DNA of 20,411 nucleotides, from assembly GCA_043822885.1 (NCBI GenBank), contig JBDRBI010000009.1:1-20411 (forward strand), read 5' to 3'. The stretch is from Aadella sp043822885 (GTDB lineage: Bacteria > Omnitrophota > Gorgyraeia > Tantalellales > Tantalellaceae). Under the pieces are notes generated by a model. That model was not told the origin of the DNA and searched no databases. It saw only the letters and a program-made list of their open reading frames with translations. Positions 18,101 through 20,411 of this stretch are shown in pieces; the stretch's first letter is position 1, and the number at the start of each line of letters is the position of its first letter. Position numbers and translations under genes: made by a program.

Positions 18101-20411
18101 CCTGTCGGAAGATCTCCAGTATTCTTCAGTCTGTTTTGCCCTGTACAATAACCCGCCTTCAGAGACCTGCCTGTTTCTGGAATCACCGGCTTCTTCAGCA
18201 TAGAATGTTTCTCCCAGTTCTTTGGTGTTCAGATCTTCACCTGACTCTCTTTGCGCGCTGTATCCCTCTTTCTCAAGTTCCTTTATCTTAAGATCGGCCT
18301 CTCTATATAATGCGTTAATATCCGCTAAAAGTTTCTCTCTCTGCCTGAGCTCTTCGTGCACGGAAGCAAGTATGTAAAAGTTTCCCTCCTTAAGCGCTTG
18401 CTCCCCGCGCTTGACTTCCTTTTCCAATACCGGAATAATTTTCTTAAGCGCGCTTCTCATGTTCGCGCAATAATCTTTCAGAACAAGAAGCCCTTTCATG
18501 AGGTACTCTTTATTGCTGTTATTTCTGATATCATCGGATCTACTCATATCCCTTGTTATCCTGTACAGATCCTCGTTCACGCCGGGTCCTTTAGACACTC
18601 TGATTATGGGCCCTATTCCGAAACCTATATCCGGGAAGAATATTCCTATTCTCACTCCCAGTTTTATACCTATTTTACTCTCGGCAAGCTGTTTGGCTTC
18701 CTTCTCGTTTGATATCCCTATTTCAAGCCGTTTGATAGGCCCGTAATAATCTCTCCAGAAATCCGCCGGAGCTATGCCTCTTCCCTCCAGAATGGAATTT
18801 ACCAGTTCAAAAGATATATTTTTGAACCCGGCTATCTCGATCCCCTGCTGTGAACCGATCAGCTTCTCTATCTCGGAACGTATCTTGGTCTTGTTCTGTC
18901 CGGCGTTTAACAGTTTTGTTCTGATCTTGTTTACTTCGTTACGCGCTTTTAAAAATTCAGCTTCATCACGCGTTTTTTCTTTATATCCCTTTTCTACGGT
19001 ACTGAAATAAGCTTCAACAACCACGAGTTCCTCTTCGATACGCTGTTCGTTTTCCTCGGCATTATGAAAATCGTTCAAATGCAATATGATCCTATATACC
19101 AGATTCTTGATAAAATCCTTGTTTTCCATCCTCTTCTTAAGATATTCCAGAATGACTTTTTTGTCCGCCGCTTCAAAACTTTTTTTGTCGGTTCCGAAAA
19201 GTATAAATTCAACGCCCACTCCCAAATTAAGGTCCCCTTCTTCTATGGAAGCCGATACTCCTATGGACGCTTTTATCGGATCAAGATAATCTTTCCTGAC
19301 ACTGTCCATTGCCTTGAACGTAACCTCTTCTTCCAAGGCTTTTATCCGCATATCCACCGACTTTAACGCGGCTTTTATCACACCTTCGGTTGAAGTTACG
19401 GTCCCTTCCGGAAGTTCCTCTCCCGCCCTGTACACCTCAAGTATCCGGCCGTCTTTTTCGTCCACCTTGACACCCGTAACATTTCCGAAGAAACGGTACG
19501 AATTGCCGCGCGTATCTATCGCGCCGGTGGGATATGTGCCCCTTACCGGACTTACGGTTATTTCCTTAAGAGAAGACGCGTCTTTCCCCGAAGGATCCGC
19601 GGTAAAATACGTGACTTTTTCCTGCGGCAATGCGGAGATATCTCTGTCTGAATACTTTATCTCTTTGACAACTCCTTTATCATCGGTCCGATAAAGAACC
19701 CCGTACGGTTTTATAAGTTTATACTCCGCGGTATTCCCGTGAATATCGGTCGAGATAATGGTATCGGATGCTTCCAGAGCTTCCTGCAAACGAAATTCAA
19801 TATTTCCTCCTTGCGCGTATATATCATTAACATCGGTTCTTTTATCTCCGTTAACGAGTACCGCATTCCGGGGAACATCCTTAACATCCCTTATCAAAAA
19901 TTCTTTCCGGGATATCCACTTGAAAAATAGGAACTCGGATTTCTCGTTCCTGACAGCTACAGAAAGCGGCTGATCTACTTTCCATACTTTCCCGTCATCC
20001 GTACGCGCGTATCTGGCCGCGTTTATGGGTTCTCCTTTGGGATCGGCGGCTCTTCCTTCACTATCCCTGAAAATATACGGTTTTTGAGCGATATTCGTAT
20101 CCGCTACCCTACCGCTCTCATCCATGATAAAATCATGGGAAGTAAGGACGCCTTCCATCTTCCGGGCTTGCGCCACAAAAGCCGGGCTTTCCGATACTTC
20201 GGGCCGAACCTCAACTATTTTTTCTTCTACAGCTATAACTTCTTTTTTCTCCGCCTCTTCCGCCAACCGACTTTCTGCTTGGTCTTGTTCCTCTCTTGCT
20301 GCTATTTCTGTTACCCTTTCTTCCTGTGCCCTTTCTGCGGAGAGGTCCTTTGTCACTGCTTTCTTGATCGGAGCGTTTTCTCCTCGAAAATTAGATATCA
20401 AGGAATGGAGC
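1..20411 (-). CDS. Giant multidomain envelope protein with TolC-like, glycoside hydrolase and GT2 domains (partial at both ends)
   Basis: One reading frame on the minus strand is open from 20410 to 2, 6,803 codons with no stop. All domain landmarks I placed, from the N-terminal charged segment to the last membrane helix, fall in this same frame, so there is no sign of a frameshift. No start or stop codon boundary is visible; the gene continues past both ends. Recognisable parts in order are six OEP/TolC-type hairpins (residues 341-1539), a beta-sandwich (2154-2306), a clan GH-A hydrolase (2362-2644), a large beta-rich region (2717-3917), a GT2 glycosyltransferase (5063-5563) within about 16 membrane helices (4280-6759), and two membrane-flanked beta-sandwiches (6188-6357, 6545-6667). 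ATA and AGA/AGG codons are common throughout and composition looks even, so I see no recently inserted segment. It is likely an envelope-spanning glycan synthesis and export protein of an Omnitrophota-like bacterium. The open frame is certain; the combined function is inferred. Confidence 0.95.
134..349 (-). other. Predicted transmembrane helices 15 and 16
   Basis: Two spans close the window: 349-275 (SFVITLLAAALAYLIGIPD and on through IIWAY) and 223-134 (GFAIGMGATAVLPIGISSII followed by IAALSGYLMI), with a polar loop between. Basic residues lie before the first (RGKIIRKISPELKVR) and after the second (WRLKKLVMPKEK), which suggests cytoplasmic ends. That does not fit beta-sandwich 2 being outside with only these spans, so one crossing is mis-assigned or missing. 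Confidence 0.72.
410..778 (-). other. Carbohydrate-binding-like beta-sandwich 2
   Basis: Residues 6545-6667 consist of strands NEILIDLRGG, DYVLEVRYPG, DQMQLFFKNNTWKNVYSYPM and KIIEFDPLSD, then the pair IYAVGVKIRG and KVISIRLVRR. The last pair again has the 'I-x-x-(V/I)-G-(V/I)-x-I ... I-x-I' ending of carbohydrate-binding modules. At about 123 residues it is a compact single domain. It follows membrane helix 14. It may be a second copy of the type at 1849-1340, but similarity is only in pattern. Confidence 0.5.
842..1018 (-). other. Predicted transmembrane helices 13 and 14
   Basis: Two spans are visible: 1018-965 (SLVAALNAAGMLIAGLLV) and 904-842 (FISIMIAGITAFFALIIINI). The loop between them is basic (RKRGG, GRRD), so it is the cytoplasmic turn of a hairpin whose two ends face outward. 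That puts both beta-sandwiches, before and after, on the same outer face. Confidence 0.78.
1019..1339 (-). other. Acidic linker and helical segment
   Basis: Residues 6358-6464 begin with a strongly charged run (KKDKKEKDEEEE, near 1311-1276) and continue as polar helices (TKALIEEITENFGDIE, NEEALVELGNRL). It bridges the first post-GT2 beta-sandwich and the next membrane helix. This looks like a flexible spacer; no function is recognised. Confidence 0.4.
1340..1849 (-). other. Carbohydrate-binding-like beta-sandwich 1 after the GT2 part
   Basis: Residues 6188-6357 start with FFEFKANGTYNIENW and show alternating strands: KEFVIRVNVPRTLTVRPVMQ, KIVITPGVTTIRVRL and NVRSVGLQFEG followed by GVTVESITLESA. 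The ending, a strand with 'V-x-S-(V/I)-G-(L/I)-x-F' and then 'V-x-V-x-x-I-x-L-(E/D)', is typical of the last strands of jelly-roll carbohydrate-binding modules. Its place just C-terminal of a GT2 synthase and a membrane helix recalls the carbohydrate-binding domains of BcsB next to BcsA, but homology to BcsB is not shown. No CBM family is assigned. Confidence 0.55.
1850..2203 (-). other. Helical spacer after membrane helix 12
   Basis: Residues 6070-6187 are polar and mostly helical, with AERIKYVLNTAKEMYHNLL and FGEKEGEKRWKVFENIYKG. They connect membrane helix 12 to the beta-sandwich. No family is recognised and no catalytic motif is visible. Confidence 0.4.
2204..2266 (-). other. Predicted transmembrane helix 12
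   Basis: Residues 6049-6069, AVVAVLFFGVTWVGMLTLPV, form a single hydrophobic span preceded by a lysine-rich stretch (KKEKLVDWIYNK). By the positive-inside rule the chain goes from cytoplasm to the outer face here, placing the following beta-sandwich in the periplasm. Confidence 0.78.
2552..2671 (-). other. Predicted transmembrane helices 10 and 11
   Basis: Residues 5914-5953 hold AGAIGFITISLAAVFWAGTI and PLWGILSLLAFGSVLAGSW, two close hydrophobic spans, with YRRVFKKP following. The basic flank indicates a hairpin returning to the cytoplasm. The later stretch 2461-2411 (PTMLIYYTHMIVSAYF) is weaker. With the following EGYWTRG it recalls the short amphipathic tail after the membrane helices of some exopolysaccharide GT2 synthases. 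Confidence 0.7.
2672..3127 (-). other. Soluble helical insert between membrane helices 9 and 10
   Basis: Residues 5762-5913 are charged, with helices KILYVLNKYKQFLKG, TEFYNIFENAVKKNI and MVLALEEIMLEVEQIEKEIKG. They sit between two membrane blocks and probably lie in the cytoplasm next to the GT2 domain. In cyclic-di-GMP-controlled synthases a PilZ domain occurs after the core, but I see no PilZ RxxxR motif here. Function unknown. Confidence 0.4.
3128..3421 (-). other. Predicted transmembrane helices 8 and 9
   Basis: Residues 5664-5761 contain TLAALATLVTIIVTNLYVV and, after a loop with an amphipathic helix (DYALSVEFIIKEMIG), a long span from MSGIAVFFYPPFI to AMSMIIVWIYA. A third crossing in the middle loop is possible but less likely. 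The segment after it (SKDDESTSEAFRVRVMKRG) carries basic residues and is probably cytoplasmic. Confidence 0.7.
3515..3721 (-). other. Interface helix and transmembrane helices 6 and 7 after the GT2 core
   Basis: Residues 5564-5632 follow directly on the QRSRW motif. ITMQTFWAII resembles the amphipathic interface helix of synthase GT2s. Then come PMFFMFFGQYIGAGLGWMLI and a long Gly/Ala/Phe-rich stretch from LNIAAGLLIG to YAAGYTLF, ending at RIMTRMG. Two spans return the chain to the cytoplasmic side, in keeping with the basic flank. Confidence 0.72.
3722..5224 (-). other. Family 2 glycosyltransferase (GT2) domain, processive-synthase type
   Basis: Residues 5063-5563 align in order with the GT2 core of membrane synthases. 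PRVALMETTFHAGAGEKL followed by IDVFPVTDDTD (DD at 5104-5099) matches the first Rossmann strand and nucleotide-binding Asp. VELVDEEDRLQP (5230-5233, 4723-4712) matches the DxD/'DAED' motif. IPTVMQTEL and LFLGGTGNGF match the acceptor-side 'VQ ... GGT' block. GVWDSYNQIEDAELGSRL (Glu-Asp at 3856-3851) matches the 'TED' catalytic-base block, and LQRSRW (QRSRW at 3736-3722) the QxxRW motif of processive enzymes. The domain is long, about 500 residues, because of charged helical inserts around 4900-4760, 4690-4380 and 4100-3930. Membrane helices on both sides match the synthase layout. The sugar donor is unknown. All motif positions keep acidic or key residues, so activity is plausible. Confidence 0.8.
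4595..4636 (-). other. EF-hand-like loop inside a GT2 insertion
   Basis: Residues 5259-5272 read D-A-K-D-A-D-G-V-I-T-A-E-E-E. From the second residue this matches EF-hand positions 3 (Asp), 5 (Asp), 6 (Gly), 8 (Ile), 9 (Thr) and 12 (Glu), with Ala where position 1 is normally Asp. It lies in a charged insertion between the DxD-like and GGT motifs of the glycosyltransferase. Confidence 0.45.
5225..5710 (-). other. Helical segment leading into the GT2 domain
   Basis: Residues 4901-5062 are charged and mostly helical (RHILIEILNDITKN, NISRIIHEMEKDTKDIAGWW, KDILERLDLEDIKYL). It corresponds in position to the cytoplasmic stretch between the N-terminal membrane helices and the catalytic core of synthase-type GT2 proteins, but is longer. 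No motif is recognised. Confidence 0.4.
5711..5899 (-). other. Predicted transmembrane helices 4 and 5
   Basis: Residues 4838-4900 contain VLIISGVLLAITFGV and, after a polar loop, GWFFSFVTIFAAVSAYMVNI with the hydrophobic extension MVEKVLLFIARF. Basic residues sit on both outer sides (GIKRHSANIKQ before, ARFRG after), so both ends are likely cytoplasmic. Membrane-embedded GT2 synthases also have membrane helices before the catalytic domain, which fits the next feature. Confidence 0.78.
5900..6709 (-). other. Soluble domain between membrane hairpins, unknown function
   Basis: Residues 4568-4837 include acidic helices, an aromatic-rich stretch (YARGHFPWNDPQFYSP, near 6390-6340), a calcium-loop-like motif (6259-6218) and basic helices (LQYRVRRIQEKVYEG). 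The end, KMSWFQQGFGGPD ... SSYWHGIKRHS, leads into the next membrane pair. I do not recognise the fold. If the hairpin topology is right it faces the cytoplasm, just ahead of the GT2 domain. Confidence 0.4.
6218..6259 (-). other. Dockerin/EF-hand-like calcium loop
   Basis: Residues 4718-4731 read D-A-D-T-N-G-N-I-D-I-D-G-T-E. Asp at 1 and 3, Asn at 5, Gly at 6, Ile at 8 and Asp at 9 match the calcium-loop consensus of EF-hand and dockerin motifs; position 12 is Gly where a full EF-hand has Glu. It is a single loop without an obvious partner close by. Confidence 0.45.
6710..6838 (-). other. Predicted transmembrane helices 2 and 3
   Basis: Residues 4525-4567 hold two hydrophobic stretches, LAWLTGMVLGGLALISALSS and TPGVFIASTALILMGIYSM, separated by a short PIYA turn. 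The flank RSIRKAKRG after the second is strongly basic, so this is a hairpin with both ends in the cytoplasm. Confidence 0.8.
6839..7501 (-). other. Cytoplasmic linker and helical segment, unknown function
   Basis: Residues 4304-4524 begin with a low-complexity Lys/Glu/Asp/Pro stretch (DEKTVKETADIKSKDQVPK), likely disordered. Short amphipathic helices follow (KAEWEASRKI, AMRKGLGDDALILMLNDI, NLEDILEKIEKKYG). The charge pattern at both bounding membrane segments fits a cytoplasmic location. No family is recognised. Confidence 0.4.
7502..7573 (-). other. Predicted transmembrane helix 1
   Basis: Residues 4280-4303 are an uninterrupted hydrophobic stretch rich in Ala, Gly and Phe (KMAGAALAAAATFFGGLGYW), followed at once by KKFNKK. 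By the positive-inside rule the C-terminal side is cytoplasmic and everything before it is extracytoplasmic. It is the first convincing membrane span after about 12.8 kb of soluble or barrel-type sequence. Confidence 0.8.
7574..8659 (-). other. Helical region before the first membrane helix, unknown function
   Basis: Residues 3918-4279 turn from beta to mostly alpha, with helices such as AAKELVKGALRILDQKR, NTIYTMARFNGINSSAKLA and EKKIKIYIERVAFFAQHML. A short strand pair (RIITFTEKD, GIVIVSLFNEDG) lies near its start. No known motif is seen. Because the next segment is a membrane helix with positive charges on its C-terminal side, this region is probably on the outer (periplasmic) face. Confidence 0.4.
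8660..12262 (-). other. Large beta-rich region, YD/RHS-like strand-turn repeats
   Basis: Residues 2717-3917, about 1,200 residues, consist almost entirely of short strands and charged turns with frequent Tyr, Arg, Lys and Gly. Examples are RFIRYEYGIEKG, DEFGRRTEEW, DPHGRRYERN, VDTYMDRTGKMLLKTVLTYD and VTRYWYDETRYAVD. Recurring Y-x-Y-D and D-x-x-G-(R/K) elements are like diverged YD/RHS repeats, which wind into large beta shells or stalks. I see no RHS core peptidase motif and no toxin tip. The region lies between the hydrolase and the first inner-membrane helix, so it may be a periplasmic stalk or shell that spans or encloses. Family assignment is uncertain. Confidence 0.45.
12263..12478 (-). 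other. Lys/Ser/Pro-rich linker
   Basis: About 72 residues rich in Lys, Ser, Ala, Gly and Pro (AVKSAVKSAGS, AKKPEDIKKKTG) join the hydrolase barrel to the following beta-rich region. The low hydrophobicity and basic, small-residue composition suggest a flexible tether. No function is seen. Confidence 0.5.
12479..13327 (-). other. Clan GH-A (GH5-like) glycoside hydrolase domain
   Basis: Residues 2362-2644 look like a TIM-barrel retaining glycosidase. CWDIMNEP (around 12994-12971) is the classic strand-4 motif, with Glu2479 (codon 12976-12974) as acid/base. FVITELDP carries Glu2579 (codon 12676-12674) as the likely strand-7 nucleophile, 100 residues later, a normal spacing. MTTHIYED fits the strand-6 His/Tyr motif and GALYWTDAQ (near 12573-12547) fits the strand-8 Trp. 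Length, about 283 residues, is slightly short for the clan but complete in key elements, so the domain looks active. Substrate cannot be read from sequence; beta-linked glucan, mannan or a related glycan is likely. A carbohydrate-binding-like domain precedes it. The membrane topology places it outside the cytoplasm. Confidence 0.8.
13493..13951 (-). other. Carbohydrate-binding-like beta-sandwich in front of the hydrolase
   Basis: Residues 2154-2306 alternate beta strands: AASFAWLDLSDIEDL, KDVVIEVEMKGSRGG, VDAVHLQIAAKDMNWG, and a closing pair RQLGLKFALG and EEIVIKSITIREG. The ending 'V-x-x-(L/I)-G-(L/I)-x-(F/I) ... I-x-I-x-x-I-x-(I/L)' is the usual last two strands of jelly-roll carbohydrate-binding modules. 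Exposed aromatics (NWGYSDTAW, HHWKSHG) could serve sugar contacts. It sits directly N-terminal of the GH-A barrel, a common arrangement in secreted hydrolases. I cannot assign a CBM family number. Confidence 0.55.
13952..15793 (-). other. Long helical region of unknown function
   Basis: Residues 1540-2153 start with a Pro/Lys-containing linker (PAAKPVTGTIKKTGG) and are then mostly helix-forming, with charged helices such as KRIDEMIAKGELSGRSDQVE. There is one aromatic-rich patch (DWFGSYFTPWPG, near 15340-15300). The final 100 residues are again linker-like. I recognise no family and see no catalytic motif or membrane helix. Its position between the TolC-like part and the hydrolase suggests a periplasmic scaffold or spacer; that is inference. 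Confidence 0.45.
15794..16321 (-). other. OEP/TolC-like hairpin F (clearest of the six)
   Basis: Residues 1364-1539 are the best TolC-type match. An opening helix containing SQDPAIQFLRKELVKDI is followed by strand one (NPGIDLSASSSIV) and strand two (SATLSAIINLWDFGKSKA). The last element is close to the familiar 'l-x-x-x-(L/F)-(F/W)-D-(G/F)-G-(K/R)' strand-to-helix junction of outer membrane efflux proteins, with WDFG at 16123-16112. Long helices follow through YEANTQDYNYWTYAKAII to the end of the hairpin. It completes the third pair with E. Confidence 0.78.
16484..17059 (-). other. OEP/TolC-like hairpin E
   Basis: Residues 1118-1309 contain a helix (LDTLDKIALDLRTNVPPR), strand one (FTAFISPSVNIS), a loop of about 35 residues, and strand two (TATGIISAGVEWNLYN). 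A long helical hairpin follows, ending KNKRYELEMFLGI, again with the Leu-Gly closing turn of OEP repeats. The strand pair is among the clearest in the series. The loop between the strands would face the outside if the hairpin sits in the outer membrane. Confidence 0.72.
17156..17674 (-). other. OEP/TolC-like hairpin D
   Basis: Residues 913-1085 begin with DPRLNLWTLEKQKEEYLLL, like the 'NPeL...' helix that opens OEP repeats. Two strand candidates follow (LGNILVSLGIL and TSRMTVGEGFEFI), then a long charged helix pair with ERAVETNRANVERSRRNYE and ESIVTLRQAESDLLESKKTL. The order helix, strand, strand, helix, helix is the full OEP order. It pairs with hairpin C. Confidence 0.65.
17741..18163 (-). 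other. OEP/TolC-like hairpin C, strands reduced
   Basis: Residues 750-890 are almost entirely helical. The second half, FSAEFRAANMRRIKAEMEE followed by a helix ending in LRELLG, is a good match in style to the C-terminal helix of an OEP repeat, which typically ends in a Leu-Leu-Gly turn. The strand part is weak: only SEAVVFWNPW resembles the second barrel strand and I cannot point to a convincing first strand. This is the least certain of the six hairpins and could be a degenerate repeat. Confidence 0.5.
18265..18853 (-). other. OEP/TolC-like hairpin B
   Basis: Residues 520-716 contain a helix leading into a strongly amphipathic strand pair (GIKLGVRIGIFF, then DIGFGIGPIIRV). A long hairpin follows with GEQALKEGNFYILASVHEEL and RQREKLLADINALYREADL. 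The 'helix, Lys/Glu-x-Gly-x-(Y/F), helix' turn is typical of the second half of an OEP repeat. It pairs with hairpin A to complete one protomer-equivalent of about 376 residues, a little shorter than a typical TolC protomer. Confidence 0.68.
18854..19390 (-). other. OEP/TolC-like hairpin A (first of six)
   Basis: Residues 341-519 follow the outer membrane efflux protein plan: a helix starting TEGVIKAALKSVDMRIKALE, two amphipathic beta strands (KASIGVSASI, then LNLGVGVEFILF), and a long helical pair ending IRSEIEKLIG. The last piece matches the usual end of an OEP repeat, where a helix closes on a Leu-Gly turn. In TolC-type proteins each such repeat gives two strands to the outer-membrane barrel and helices to the periplasmic tunnel. 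Hairpin B follows immediately, so A and B together equal one TolC protomer. Sequence is highly diverged; the call rests on pattern. Confidence 0.68.
19391..20158 (-). other. Beta-rich domain of unknown function, YD/RHS-like in style
   Basis: Residues about 85-340 alternate short hydrophobic strands with charged Gly/Asp turns, for example YIFRDSEGR, VLYRTDDKG and the repeated pattern D-x-x-G-R. This strand-turn style resembles YD/RHS-type beta repeats and returns at larger scale after the hydrolase (12262-8660). I see no catalytic motif. It directly precedes the first TolC-like hairpin, so it is probably extracytoplasmic. Family membership is not established. Confidence 0.4.
20159..20410 (-). 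other. Glu/Lys/Ala-rich charged segment
   Basis: The first roughly 84 residues in the window are dominated by Glu, Lys, Arg and Ala, with stretches such as AREEQDQAE and EEAEKKE, and few aromatic residues. This looks like a charged helix or flexible spacer, not a folded enzyme domain. There is no signal peptide here, as expected for an internal part of a longer chain. I cannot assign a function. Confidence 0.5.

Noticed and set aside
17544..18203. 219-codon open frame on the plus strand
   Set aside because: Ser/Phe/Leu-rich product, the usual antisense image of Glu/Lys/Arg-rich helical sequence (TolC-like hairpins C and D).
1..20411. NRPS, PKS or RTX/adhesin-type giant gene
   Set aside because: There are no condensation, adenylation or ketosynthase motifs, no carrier-protein serine motifs, no GGxGxDxxx nonapeptide arrays, and no near-identical adhesin repeats.
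1..20411. Several genes fused by sequencing errors removing stop codons
   Set aside because: A single phase holds across 20.4 kb with no frame change at domain borders, no Shine-Dalgarno plus start at those borders that I noticed, and linkers typical of multidomain proteins. Long-read confirmation would still be useful.

Overview
The whole 20.4 kb window lies inside one protein-coding gene on the minus strand. Reading the reverse complement with complete codons from 20410 down to 2 gives 6,803 codons without a stop. Neither the start nor the stop of the gene is in the window, so the real protein is longer than 6,800 residues. Residue numbers below count from the first complete codon at 20410. 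I see no intergenic DNA, RNA gene, CRISPR array, insertion sequence, promoter, terminator or DNA-level tandem repeat. Many open frames exist on the plus strand and in other minus frames, but I read them as shadows.

The organism is probably an uncultivated diderm bacterium. An open gene of this size, frequent ATA and AGA/AGG codons, and a mix of carbohydrate-active, outer-membrane-type and inner-membrane parts fit Candidatus Omnitrophota (OP3), a phylum known for giant predicted proteins. That placement is inference; there is no marker gene here.

Layout from N to C (high to low coordinates): a Glu/Lys-rich segment and beta-rich region (20410-19391); six consecutive helical hairpins of the outer-membrane efflux protein (OEP/TolC) type, arranged as three pairs (19390-15794); a long unassigned helical region (15793-13952); a carbohydrate-binding-like beta-sandwich (13951-13493); a clan GH-A glycoside hydrolase with both catalytic glutamates (13327-12479); about 1,200 residues of beta-rich, YD/RHS-like sequence (12262-8660); a helical region (8659-7574); and the first clear membrane helix (7573-7502). 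From there to the end the chain is membrane-embedded, with about 16 predicted helices. They surround a family 2 glycosyltransferase (GT2) domain with DD, DxxD, ED and QRSRW motifs (5224-3722) and two beta-sandwich domains bounded by membrane helices (1849-1340 and 778-410).

The parts resemble those that other bacteria split over several proteins to make and export a polysaccharide: an inner-membrane GT2 synthase, membrane-anchored carbohydrate-binding modules, a periplasmic hydrolase and an outer-membrane tunnel. The charge pattern around the first membrane helix puts everything N-terminal of it outside the cytoplasm and the GT2 domain inside, as such a machine would need. The working hypothesis is a single-chain, envelope-spanning glycan synthesis/processing/export protein. 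Six OEP hairpins is the number found in a complete TolC trimer, so one chain might form a whole tunnel. Domain calls rest on motif and pattern recognition by eye; the joint function is inference.
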